The notes beneath the pieces were generated by a model, which was not told the origin of the DNA, did not search any database, and saw only the letters and a list, made by a program, of their open reading frames with translations. Of a stretch of 64,000 nucleotides of DNA, positions 8,761-17,345 are shown piece after piece. The stretch's first letter is position 1. Each line of letters opens with the position of its first letter. The stretch covers positions 1 through 64,000 of the forward strand of contig NZ_MTHB01000159.1 of assembly GCF_002220365.1 (NCBI RefSeq), given 5' to 3'. The DNA is from Caballeronia sordidicola. Its GTDB lineage: Bacteria > Pseudomonadota > Gammaproteobacteria > Burkholderiales > Burkholderiaceae. Made by a program: the position numbers and the translations under genes.

Positions 8761-9807
8761 TTAAGTACGCGTAACCGGAACAGCACGCTGAACTGCTTTG
8801 CGATAAACATTCGGCGCCACGCCATGCCACCGCTTGAAGGCTTGGGAAAATGTCGAGGAATCGCTAAAGCCGAGGCGCAACGCAATGTCCGCCATGCTGA
8901 GTTGCCGGTCCTTTAGCAACTCCTCCGCCACTGCACGACGCGACTCCATCAAGAGCGTCCTGAACGACGTACCCTCCTCCTTAAGGCGGCGCTTCAAGGT
9001 GCGTTCACTCACATTGATGATCCTTGCCATGGCAGCCAGATCCGGCAACGAGCTACCGGGAACGCTAAGGTATTGCCGGACGATCGTCGATGTCCCGGAC
9101 CGCGCTCGCCGGCGTTCAATAAGCTCCGCGCACATCTGCTCGCACATGGTCGCGGTGATCGGATTGGCCTGCGGCAGCCGCCGGTCGAGGTACGCCAGAT
9201 CGAACGACAAGCTGTTCATCTTGGCCCCGTACTGAGGGGTCGCCCCGAACACACCGCGGGCCTTCCCGCGCCGCGGATTCGTCCGGTTCGGCTCCGCCCT
9301 GAACGTCAGCCGCTCGATTCTAAAATCCGGACCGGCAATTTCGGAGAGCAGGACCGCCGCTCCCGCCATGTCGCCTTCCACGAGAAATCGCGTCAGGTCG
9401 CGTCCCAGGTCCGGCTCGCCGAACGTCAGCACGCCGAGATTGCCTTCCTCGTGGTACGAGATCAACGTGAACGCGAAAGTCAGCGGAATGAAACGAAGCG
9501 CGAGCGTCAACGCATCTCTCATGGTCGCGCTGCTGATCAGGCCGAATCCCCACACGCCGTAGGCCGAGAACCGATGACGAAGTCCCAGTTCGATGCCAAG
9601 TTGATCCGGTGCGCCCGTCAGCTTCAACAGGTTGCTGATGACGCGAAGCTCCTGCGCGGCCAATAGTTCGGCGTTGGGATCGTCGAGTTGCGTAAGCGCC
9701 AGGCCGCTGCCCTCAAGCAGCCTGGCGGGAGAAAAGCCCTTCGAGCGAGCGTAGTCGACAAGTAGCCGGGTGCGTGCAGGGCCGCGTCTGAAATCCCAGA
9801 AACTCAT
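8761..9807 (-). CDS. AraC family transcriptional regulator (Arabinose_bd / OruR-like type)
   Basis: A 348-residue regulator. Residues about 15-200 form the Arabinose_bd-type ligand domain (LRHRFSAYGVWGFGLISS is typical), and the last 100 residues the AraC helix-turn-helix pair (INVSERTLKRRLKEEGTSFR and MADIALRLGFSDSSTFSQAF). Relatives activate catabolic operons for fatty alcohols, aromatic or amino-acid compounds. It is divergent from the SDR/BVMO operon. The ~70-bp element in the gap recurs upstream of the AlkK operon at 19.1 kb, making this the best candidate regulator for both. Confidence 0.93.
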   Translation of the reverse strand: MSFWDFRRGPARTRLLVDYARSKGFSPARLLEGSGLALTQLDDPNAELLAAQELRVISNLLKLTGAPDQLGIELGLRHRFSAYGVWGFGLISSATMRDALTLALRFIPLTFAFTLISYHEEGNLGVLTFGEPDLGRDLTRFLVEGDMAGAAVLLSEIAGPDFRIERLTFRAEPNRTNPRRGKARGVFGATPQYGAKMNSLSFDLAYLDRRLPQANPITATMCEQMCAELIERRRARSGTSTIVRQYLSVPGSSLPDLAAMARIINVSERTLKRRLKEEGTSFRTLLMESRRAVAEELLKDRQLSMADIALRLGFSDSSTFSQAFKRWHGVAPNVYRKAVQRAVPVTRT

Positions 9808-9809
9808 CA

Positions 9810-9880
9810 GGAGATACCCTTAAAGGACAAAATTTGGCCCAAATACTAAAACAGCTGTCCCGTTGCGCCATTGGTGTATT
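9810..9880 (+). promoter_or_regulatory. Shared catabolic regulon element, copy A
   Basis: The plus strand carries, in order, AGATACCC, a 14-bp variable spacer, TTGGCCCAA, TACTAAA, TGTCCCGTT and CCATTGGTGTAT. The same blocks with the same spacing lie upstream of the AlkK operon (19051-19120, minus strand). By my hand alignment about 53 of 68 positions agree, with no gaps. The element starts next to the AraC gene start and precedes the SDR start by about 130 bp, so it probably holds regulator sites plus the promoter of the SDR operon. Confidence 0.8.
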
Positions 9881-10011
9881 CCCGTTGCAACCGCACTATG
9901 GATCCTAACTGGACTGGCATTCAACGCAGCCGGAGAACCTGTGCGCCCACGCGCGGCGAGCAGGATTTCGCTATTGAAAGGTTAAGGGCAGAGTTGGCAA
10001 GGGACGTGTTC

Positions 10012-10920
10012 ATGAAAAGCTTTGAGGGGAAAGTCGCCGCGATCACCGGCGCCGGGTCGGGCATGGGTCGCACCCTGGCGGTCGAGCTCGCTCGACGAGG
10101 TTGCCACCTTGCGTTGAGTGACATCAACGAGACAGGGTTGGTCCAGACGATGAAGGAATGCATGGTCCATGGAGTGCGCGTTACATTGCAACGCCTGGAT
10201 GTCTCCGATCGCGCTGCTGTTTTTTCATGGGCGAGCCAAGTCTCGGCAGATCACGGACGCATCAACCTGATCTTCAATAACGCGGGAGTGTCGCTCGCGG
10301 CGCCTGCCGAGACAGCGAAGATCGAAGACTTCGAATGGATCATGGGCATCAATTTCTGGGGTGTGGTGCATGGCACGCAGGCCTTCCTGCCGTATCTGCG
10401 AGCGTCGGGCGACGGGCATGTGATCAACACATCCAGCCTGTTCGGCATTATCGCGATGCCAACGCAGGGCGCATACAATGCCAGCAAATTCGCAGTCCGC
10501 GGCTACACCGAGGCATTGCGCATGGAACTGGAAATGGAGGGCGTGTCTGTGAGTGCTACCTGTGTTCATCCCGGCGGTGTTGCGACCAACATCGCCACCG
10601 CGTCACGGATCGACGACAACATCCAGTTGCTGACAGGGCAGGACGCGGATGCGCATCGCCGCCAGGCTAATCGCCTGATCAACGCGACCAAGGCGGACGA
10701 TGCGGCGCGCCAGATTCTTGCAGGCGTGCAGCGCAATGCGCGCCGCGTGCTGATAGGCAGCGACGCCCGGCGTGTCGATTTCATCTCGCGGCTGATGGGC
10801 TCGGCTTACCAGATCTATGTACTGCGTTTTCATCGCAAGCTTCAGGAACGTCGTGCGAACAATCCGCATGCTGCCCGGCCCGCTCAGGCCGCCGCTTCCA
10901 CGCCCAAGGACATTGCATGA
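10012..10920 (+). CDS. SDR family oxidoreductase (first gene of BVMO operon)
   Basis: A classical SDR of 302 residues from ATG 10012, chosen over upstream starts because AGGGA precedes it and the protein then begins directly at the Rossmann fold (MKSFEGKVAAITGAGSGMGR). NNAGVS and the catalytic YNASKFAVRGYTEALRMEL are present. The C-terminus is extended by about 40 residues. It overlaps the next gene by ATGA (10917-10920), so translation is coupled. In context it likely oxidises a secondary alcohol to the ketone used by the Baeyer-Villiger enzyme. Confidence 0.93.
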   Translation: MKSFEGKVAAITGAGSGMGRTLAVELARRGCHLALSDINETGLVQTMKECMVHGVRVTLQRLDVSDRAAVFSWASQVSADHGRINLIFNNAGVSLAAPAETAKIEDFEWIMGINFWGVVHGTQAFLPYLRASGDGHVINTSSLFGIIAMPTQGAYNASKFAVRGYTEALRMELEMEGVSVSATCVHPGGVATNIATASRIDDNIQLLTGQDADAHRRQANRLINATKADDAARQILAGVQRNARRVLIGSDARRVDFISRLMGSAYQIYVLRFHRKLQERRANNPHAARPAQAAASTPKDIA

Positions 10921-12485
10921 CACCGGCTACCCACTCGAGCAGTCCCTCCCTTTCATCTTCATCTTCGCCTTCAACGCGCGCCGATATTGACTATGACGTG
11001 CTCATCGTGGGCGCCGGTTTGTCCGGTGTGGCCGCGGCGCATCATCTGCGCGAGCGTTGCCCCACTGCCCGGTTCGCGATACTCGAAAGCCGGTCCACGA
11101 TGGGTGGCACATGGGACCTGTTCCGCTATCCCGGCGTGCGCTCCGACTCTGACATGTTCACGCTCGGCTATAGCTTTCGCCCATGGCATAGCGACAAATC
11201 GATATCCGACGGCCAGACGATCCTCGACTACATCCGGGGCACGGCCCAAGCATCGGGCATCGACAAGACCATCAAGTTCGGTCACAAGGTGACGGGCGCG
11301 AACTGGGATTCGCAGGACGCATGCTGGACGGTGCAGGTTCAGCGTACCGAGGGCAATGTCGAAATCGAAACGCGCTACACCTGCAAGTTCCTCTACATGT
11401 GCAGCGGTTATTACGACTACGACGAAGGTCATGCGCCTCGTTGGCCAGACATGGAGAAGTTCAAAGGCCGCATAGTCCATCCGCAGCATTGGCCCGCCGG
11501 CCTGGCCTATGCGGACAAGCGCGTTGTCGTGATCGGCAGCGGCGCCACTGCGGTAACCCTGGTGCCGGCAATGGCGGACACGGCGAAACACGTGACCATG
11601 CTGCAGCGCTCGCCCACCTACATCTTTTCACTGCCTGCACGCGACAAGATCGCAAACACGCTGCGCAAATGGTTACCATCAACGCTCGCGCACCGGCTTA
11701 TCCGCACCAAGAACGTGCTGCTGACGATGTACCTGTACAACCGCGCACGCCGCAAGCCGGAAGAAACCAAACGGTTACTCATCAGGGCAGCAGGCAAGCA
11801 GCTAGGCCCCGGGTTCGACGTCGACAAACACATGACGCCCCGATACAACCCGTGGGACCAGCGCCTGTGTCTCGTCCCGAACGCAGACCTGTTCAAAGCG
11901 GTGCGCGCCGGCAAGGCATCGATCGCAACGGACGAAATCGAATGCTTCACCGAGACCGGTGTGCGGCTGCGAAGCGGCCAGCATCTCGACGCCGACCTGG
12001 TGATTACCGCTACCGGACTGAAACTCAAGATGCTCGGTGGATCGGTGATCTCCGTTGACGGACGCCAGATTTCCCTCGGGGATACGGTGTCGTACAAGGG
12101 CATGATGTATAGCGATATACCGAATCTCGCGTCGTCGTTCGGCTATACGAACGCTTCGTGGACCCTGAAGGCCGAGTTGATTGCACAGTATGTCTGCCGG
12201 CTCGTGAATCACATGAAGGCAAATCACTACGATGTTTGCGTGCCGCGACTGAGGGACAACGAAATGGGTTCGCTGCCTGCCGTCGATCTCACGTCTGGCT
12301 ACATTCAGAGGGCGTCGAACATCCTGCCCAAGCAGGGGCTTCACAAGCCTTGGAAGTATCATCAGAATTACCTGCTCGATCTTGCGTCGCTCAGGTTCGG
12401 TGCCTTGAGCGACGGTGTCATGCAGTTCGAACGACGCCCCATGACAACAGTCAGGCTTAAGCGCGAAGCGCAAGAGCACGCATAA
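10917..12485 (+). CDS. Flavin-containing Baeyer-Villiger monooxygenase
   Basis: A 522-residue class B flavoprotein monooxygenase. Near the N-terminus is the FAD motif VGAGLSGVAAAHHL, then GGTWDLFRYPGVRSDSDM. The Baeyer-Villiger signature FxGxxxHxxxWP is present as FKGRIVHPQHWP at about residue 180, followed by the NADPH motif VIGSGATAVTLVPAM. It inserts oxygen next to a ketone carbonyl to give an ester or lactone, using NADPH and O2. Sequence flavour (LPSTLAHRLIRTKNVLL, PRYNPWDQRLCLVPNADLF) fits the long-chain or hydrophobic-ketone branch. It sits between an SDR and an esterase, which matches the expected pathway order. Confidence 0.94.
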   Translation: MTPATHSSSPSLSSSSSPSTRADIDYDVLIVGAGLSGVAAAHHLRERCPTARFAILESRSTMGGTWDLFRYPGVRSDSDMFTLGYSFRPWHSDKSISDGQTILDYIRGTAQASGIDKTIKFGHKVTGANWDSQDACWTVQVQRTEGNVEIETRYTCKFLYMCSGYYDYDEGHAPRWPDMEKFKGRIVHPQHWPAGLAYADKRVVVIGSGATAVTLVPAMADTAKHVTMLQRSPTYIFSLPARDKIANTLRKWLPSTLAHRLIRTKNVLLTMYLYNRARRKPEETKRLLIRAAGKQLGPGFDVDKHMTPRYNPWDQRLCLVPNADLFKAVRAGKASIATDEIECFTETGVRLRSGQHLDADLVITATGLKLKMLGGSVISVDGRQISLGDTVSYKGMMYSDIPNLASSFGYTNASWTLKAELIAQYVCRLVNHMKANHYDVCVPRLRDNEMGSLPAVDLTSGYIQRASNILPKQGLHKPWKYHQNYLLDLASLRFGALSDGVMQFERRPMTTVRLKREAQEHA

Positions 12486-12501
12486 AAACAAAGGTGAGTA
12501 C

Positions 12502-13470
12502 TTGACGCTTCTTTTCCTGTCCATCGTCGCTGTTTGCGTCATCGTCATCGCGGGGCTTGTTGCTTTTTCTCTTTACGTTGCACGCCGCGTCGACCAGGCG
12601 TTGCCCCCGCAGGGCCGGTTCATCGACATTGGCGCGGACCGTATTCATTACGTTGAATACGGGAATGGCCCGCCCATTGTCTTTGTTCACGGATTGAACG
12701 GGCAGTTACGCAACTTCGCGTATCTGCACATGAATGCGCTCACGCAAACGCATAGGGTGATCCTCATTGACCGGCCGGGCTCGGGGCATTCAACGCGAGG
12801 CGCAGGATCGTCCGCCAGCATCTCCGCACAGGCGCGAACCGTAGCCATGTTCATCGACGCCATGGGGCTGGACAAGCCGGTACTGGTCGGACATTCACTG
12901 GGCGGCGCTATCGCTCTGGCGGTCGGCCTCAATCATCCGGACAGCGTCGGCCGACTGGCGTTGATCGCCCCGCTCACCCACCTGGTCGATCCCATTGACG
13001 CCTTCGCCGGACTGCTGATCCGATCTTCACTGGTTCGGCGGATCGTATCGCTCACAGTGGCCACGCCGTTCGCTATCAAGGGCAGTCGCGCGATCCTGGA
13101 CATCGTGTTTGGTCCCGATCCTGTCCCCAGGGATTTCGCGCTGAAAGGGGGTGGGTTGCTTGGCTTGAGGCCACGCAGTTTCTATGCGGCGTCGTCCGAC
13201 ATGATGGCAGTCGCTGACGAACTTCCGGCCATGGAAAACCGGTATGCAAGTTTGCACCTGCCCGTGGACGTGCTCTACGGCCGCGAAGACAGAATATTGG
13301 ATTGGCGCAGTCATGGCGAGGCGCTCAAGCAAAAGCTGCATGGCACCAATTTGCGATTGGTCGACGGCGGCCATATGCTGCCGGTAACAGCCCCATCATT
13401 GACAATGGAGTGGCTCAGAACGATTGCAGACGAACCGCTGACGACATTTACCTCGCCCGTCACCCAATAG
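12502..13470 (+). CDS. Membrane-anchored alpha/beta hydrolase
   Basis: The 322-residue protein starts at TTG 12502 with AAGGTGAG about 6 bases upstream; the nearby GTG at 12494 runs into a stop. Residues 1-30 form one membrane anchor (FLSIVAVCVIVIAGLVAFSL). The fold follows: VFVHGLNGQ oxyanion region, nucleophile elbow VGHSLGGAIA, an acid residue in LYGREDRILDW and His in VDGGHMLPV. It probably hydrolyses the ester or lactone made by the preceding monooxygenase, at the membrane where hydrophobic substrates partition. Confidence 0.9.
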   Translation: MTLLFLSIVAVCVIVIAGLVAFSLYVARRVDQALPPQGRFIDIGADRIHYVEYGNGPPIVFVHGLNGQLRNFAYLHMNALTQTHRVILIDRPGSGHSTRGAGSSASISAQARTVAMFIDAMGLDKPVLVGHSLGGAIALAVGLNHPDSVGRLALIAPLTHLVDPIDAFAGLLIRSSLVRRIVSLTVATPFAIKGSRAILDIVFGPDPVPRDFALKGGGLLGLRPRSFYAASSDMMAVADELPAMENRYASLHLPVDVLYGREDRILDWRSHGEALKQKLHGTNLRLVDGGHMLPVTAPSLTMEWLRTIADEPLTTFTSPVTQ

Positions 13471-13483
13471 TCGCAATGACCAC

Positions 13484-14104
13484 ATGAACCGCGAACGGCT
13501 CACCCGCGAGCAAGCCCGCGAACAAACACGCCAACGTTTGCTCGACGCTTCGCAGCTCATTTTCACGAAGAAAGGATTCGCCGCGGGAAGCGTTGAAGAG
13601 ATAGTATTGGCCGCGGGTTATACGCGTGGCGCGTTCTATTCGAATTTTCGCAGCAAGCAGGCGTTGCTAATTGAACTTCTCAAACGCGATCACCTTGCCA
13701 TGCAAGCCGGCTTGCACGGCATCATGCAAGGACAAGTCACGCGTGAGGATCTGGAAGACCGCGCACTGCTTTTTTACAGCCATCTATACCGCGACAATAA
13801 AAACTTCCTGCTATGGGTCGAAGCGCAACTGCTGGCATCGCGCGATACGCACTTCCGCGTTATCTTCAACGCCTTCCTGCACGAAAAGCTTGAGCAAATG
13901 ACCGTGTATATCCGCGAGTTTTCAGTTCGCGCGGGTACACCGTTGCCCGCTGAAACGCTTGCGCTTGGGTTGATGGCGCTATGCAACGGCGTGCGGTTCT
14001 TCTATTCGATCAATCCACAGCACGTGACGGGGGAACTGGCCGAATCCGTGCTGGCGCACTTCTTCTCACGGGTGGTGTTCGGACGCGGCATTCCAGGTCA
14101 TTGA
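13484..14104 (+). CDS. TetR family transcriptional regulator
   Basis: A 206-residue regulator with an N-terminal TetR helix-turn-helix (RLLDASQLIFTKKGFAAGSV then EEIVLAAGYTRGAFYSNF) and a helical ligand domain. It begins 13 bp after the hydrolase and is the last gene of the SDR/BVMO operon, so it may repress the operon or fine-tune it alongside the AraC regulator. Its stop faces the GMC gene's stop across 56 bp. Confidence 0.92.
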   Translation: MNRERLTREQAREQTRQRLLDASQLIFTKKGFAAGSVEEIVLAAGYTRGAFYSNFRSKQALLIELLKRDHLAMQAGLHGIMQGQVTREDLEDRALLFYSHLYRDNKNFLLWVEAQLLASRDTHFRVIFNAFLHEKLEQMTVYIREFSVRAGTPLPAETLALGLMALCNGVRFFYSINPQHVTGELAESVLAHFFSRVVFGRGIPGH

Positions 14105-14160
14105 ACCGTCTGCGCCGGTGGGTCTCGCCGGCGAGTGATGAGCTGTCAAGCCTGGAATAT

Positions 14161-15813
14161 TCACGCCCGTGCACGAGCAGGGTTACGATCGATGGTATCC
14201 ACGCAACGGAGACGGGCGCGCGGTGCACCCCGGATCATGTCGACGGCCTTTTCGGCGATCATGATGGTCGGCGCATTCGTGTTCCCGCCAATCAGCGTCG
14301 GCATCACCGACGCATCGACAACACGCAGGCCGTTCAGACCTCGCACGCGTAGTTGCGAGTCCACTACCGCGTGAGTATCGTGCCCCATCCGGCAAGTGCC
14401 GACCGGGTGATAGACGGTGTCGACGCGCCGTTTCAACGCATCGCGAATCTCATCATCCGTATTCACGTGCGCGGTAAACAAGTCCTTGGTGATCCATTCA
14501 GCAAGAGCAGGCGCTTGCATCAGGCGTCGCGCGAGCTTGAATCCCTCCACCATGTCGTCGAGATCGCGGGGGTCGTTGAAGAACGCCGGATCGATGCGCG
14601 GTGCATCGCGAGAGTCCCCGCTTTGAAGCGTCACTTCTCCACGGCTTCGTGGCCGCAGCAAACACACATGGCACGATAACCCATGGCCCAGGTGCAATGT
14701 GCGTGCGTGGTTATCCGCCATCGCCACGACAAAGTGAAGCTGGACGTCGGGCGTTTCCAGGTCCGGCCTTGTCTTGAGGAAGGCGCCGCCTTCTGCGAAG
14801 TTCGACGTCAGCGCCCCACGGCGCGCACCGCGAAAGCGCAGGATCTCCCGCAACAGACGCGCGCTGCCGCGAAACGATATGCCCAGCGTGTCGAGGCTAC
14901 GCGTCCGGTAGCCGAAGATAAAATCAGGATGATCCTGCAGGTTCTTGCCCACACCGGGTAAATGCTGGACGACGGGAATCCCCAACCGGCCGAGCTCCTG
15001 CGTATCACCCACGCCGGACAGCATCAGCAGTTGCGGTGTCTGCAATGCGCCCGCCGCCACGATCACCTCGCGGCGAGCGCGGATAATGCGATTCTTTCCG
15101 GCAAGCATTACTTCAACGCCGACAGCACGTGAGCCCTCGAAAATGATCCGCTGCACGTGAGCATGCGTCTCGACCGAGAGGTTCTTGCGCTTCTTCATAT
15201 GTGGCAACAAATAGGCGCGTGCAGCGCTCCATCGCTCGCCATTCTTTTGCGTGACCTGATAGATCCCGACGCCTTCCTGCACGGCGCCGTTGAAGTCGTC
15301 AGTCACGGGCAGCCCAGTCTGGCGCGCGGCCTCGAGGTACCTCGCATGGAACGGATTGTCGGTACGCAAGTCGCTGACCCAAAGCGGTCCATCATGGCCA
15401 TGCCATTCGTTGGTGATCCGCTCGTTATGCTCGCTACGCAGGAAGTACGGGAGCACGTCCTCGTACGACCATCCTTCATTGCCCAGCGACGCCCAATGGT
15501 CGTAGTCCGAACGATGTCCGCGCGTATAAACCATGGCGTTGATGGCGGACGATCCCCCCAGTGCCTTGCCCCGCGGCTGGTAGCCCTTGCGTCCGTCAAG
15601 GCCCGCCTGCGGCACGGTTTCGAACGCCCAGTTGTTCAGCCGTGTCGGCAACATGACGACGGCGGCGGCCGGTATGTTCACGAGCGCGCTGTTGCCGCTT
15701 CCTCCTGCTTCGAGGACGCAGACCGTGACTGCAGGATCCTCGGTCAGCCGACCTGCGACGACACAACCAGCCGAGCCTGCGCCGATCACGACGAAATCGA
15801 AAAGCTCACTCAT
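14161..15813 (-). CDS. GMC family FAD-dependent alcohol dehydrogenase (AlkJ/choline-dehydrogenase-like)
   Basis: A 550-residue GMC oxidoreductase. It has the N-terminal FAD motif VVIGAGSAGCVVAGRL, the GMC signature RGKALGGSSAINAMVY at about residue 80, and C-terminal catalytic His in VYHPVGTCRMG plus the GGNTNAPTIMIAEKAVDM motif. Relatives oxidise primary alcohols to aldehydes at the membrane, feeding electrons to quinone. It is the last gene of the AlkK / aldehyde dehydrogenase / GMC operon and probably oxidises the alcohol released by ester cleavage. Confidence 0.93.
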   Translation of the reverse strand: MSELFDFVVIGAGSAGCVVAGRLTEDPAVTVCVLEAGGSGNSALVNIPAAAVVMLPTRLNNWAFETVPQAGLDGRKGYQPRGKALGGSSAINAMVYTRGHRSDYDHWASLGNEGWSYEDVLPYFLRSEHNERITNEWHGHDGPLWVSDLRTDNPFHARYLEAARQTGLPVTDDFNGAVQEGVGIYQVTQKNGERWSAARAYLLPHMKKRKNLSVETHAHVQRIIFEGSRAVGVEVMLAGKNRIIRARREVIVAAGALQTPQLLMLSGVGDTQELGRLGIPVVQHLPGVGKNLQDHPDFIFGYRTRSLDTLGISFRGSARLLREILRFRGARRGALTSNFAEGGAFLKTRPDLETPDVQLHFVVAMADNHARTLHLGHGLSCHVCLLRPRSRGEVTLQSGDSRDAPRIDPAFFNDPRDLDDMVEGFKLARRLMQAPALAEWITKDLFTAHVNTDDEIRDALKRRVDTVYHPVGTCRMGHDTHAVVDSQLRVRGLNGLRVVDASVMPTLIGGNTNAPTIMIAEKAVDMIRGAPRARLRCVDTIDRNPARARA

Positions 15814-15873
15814 TCTGGTCTCCTTCGATGTAGTCAGCGCTAGTCGGCATGCGTCACGCCGCTGGCGTTTTGT

Positions 15874-17295
15874 TCATGTAATACGCTTGATCAGTTGCAG
15901 CATCAGGTCGAAGGTCTTGCCGTATGGGGGATGGAAAAGACGGGTGCCATTCAGACGCGCCTGGTAGAAAACCGGTTTCTCTTTGCTGAAGGTACGAAAG
16001 CCCCATTCGCCGTGATAAGCGCCCATGCCGCTCGGGCCGACTCCTCCGAACGGCTGTGCTTCTTGCGCCAGGTGCCACAGACAGTCGTTGATCGTGACCC
16101 CGCCGGAGACTGTTTCGTTCAACACCCGGTCGCGATTGGCGACGCTCCGGCCGAACCAGTAAAGCGCAAGGGGGCGCTCGCCCTGGTTCACCATGGCAAT
16201 GGCCTTGTCAAGCCCGTCGTATTCGATAATGGGCAGCAGCGGGCCGAAGATTTCCTCGCGCATCAGACGCGTGCTCGCGGCCGCGCCGATCACTAACGTT
16301 GGCGGGAATTTGCGCGTGCCTTCGTCGAAGCGTTCGCCGGCTGGATTGACTTCGACAATGCGTGCACCGCCATCACGCGCTTCCTCCCGTATCGCAAGCA
16401 GCCGATTGCGATGCCTCGTGCTGATGATCGCCGTGTAGTCCGGATTAGAGATCAGCGTGGGATAGAGGCGCGTAATAGCCGCCTTGAGTTGATCGGCGAC
16501 GCTGTCGGCCAGACCCACCGGCACGAGAACATAGTCCGGAGCAATGCAGGTCTGTCCGGCGTTCAGGAACTTGCCGTAGGCAATGCTAGCGGCGGCGGCT
16601 GCAATGTCGCAGGAGGCGTCGAATATCGCGGGCGATTTTCCGCCGAGTTCCAGCGTCACCGGCGTAAGGTTTGCCGCGGCGGCCTGAGCGACTTGCCGGC
16701 CGACCCGGGTCGATCCGGTAAAGAACAGGTGATCGAAGGGCAGGTGTGTAAAAGCCTGACCCACGTCCACACCGCCATTCACTACGCTCAGCTCATCCGG
16801 CGCAAACGAAGCGCTAACCAGGTGATCCAGCAGTTCGGAGAAACGGGGAGTCAGTTCGGACGGTTTGAGGAGCACCCGGTTGCCAGCGGCAAGGGCCGCC
16901 AGCGCCGGCCCCAACGATAATTGAATAGGGTAGTTCCACGGCGATACGATGCCGACCACGCCAAGCGGTTGCCGCAACAGGCGGTTATAGCCAGGCCGGA
17001 AGTGCAGGCCGGTTGCGACTCGCTGCGGACTTATCCAGTGCTTCAGGTGGTTGCGTGCGTGGCGAACTCCAGCGCGCACGACAAACAACTCGGCGATCCG
17101 CGTTTCATGAGCGGACCGGCCACCGAAGTCGGCGTCGATCGCGCGTATGAAGTCGCTTTCATGATTCTCCGTCAACGCAAGCAGCCGGTTCAGCCGGTCC
17201 ATGCGAACGTGCAGCGGCGGATTCGATTCCGCCGCGAACGCCCGGCGTTGCGCCTCGAAGCGTTCTTCCAGGAAAGAAGGCGAGCTGACCTGCAT
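15874..17295 (-). CDS. Aldehyde dehydrogenase (coniferyl-aldehyde-dehydrogenase-like)
   Basis: A 473-residue NAD(P)-dependent aldehyde dehydrogenase. The catalytic Glu is in TLELGGKSP at about 210 and the nucleophilic Cys in NAGQTCIAPDYVL at about 245. PWNYPIQLSLGPALAAL forms the cofactor region. The C-terminal QPFGGVGPSGMGAYHGEWGF and lack of the longer N-terminus place it with coniferyl/fatty aldehyde dehydrogenases. It lies 50 bp after the AMP-ligase gene and 60 bp before GMC, so it probably oxidises the aldehyde made by GMC to an acid. Confidence 0.93.
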   Translation of the reverse strand: MQVSSPSFLEERFEAQRRAFAAESNPPLHVRMDRLNRLLALTENHESDFIRAIDADFGGRSAHETRIAELFVVRAGVRHARNHLKHWISPQRVATGLHFRPGYNRLLRQPLGVVGIVSPWNYPIQLSLGPALAALAAGNRVLLKPSELTPRFSELLDHLVSASFAPDELSVVNGGVDVGQAFTHLPFDHLFFTGSTRVGRQVAQAAAANLTPVTLELGGKSPAIFDASCDIAAAAASIAYGKFLNAGQTCIAPDYVLVPVGLADSVADQLKAAITRLYPTLISNPDYTAIISTRHRNRLLAIREEARDGGARIVEVNPAGERFDEGTRKFPPTLVIGAAASTRLMREEIFGPLLPIIEYDGLDKAIAMVNQGERPLALYWFGRSVANRDRVLNETVSGGVTINDCLWHLAQEAQPFGGVGPSGMGAYHGEWGFRTFSKEKPVFYQARLNGTRLFHPPYGKTFDLMLQLIKRIT

Positions 17296-17345
17296 GGTCT
17301 GTTTCCCGTGTGTGGAATGACGCTAGCTTACTCGGTTGGTACCGA

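Noticed and set aside
14105..14160. Terminator between the convergent TetR and GMC genes
   Set aside because: A CGCCGG/CCGGCG hairpin is present but without a T-run on either strand, so the evidence is too weak.
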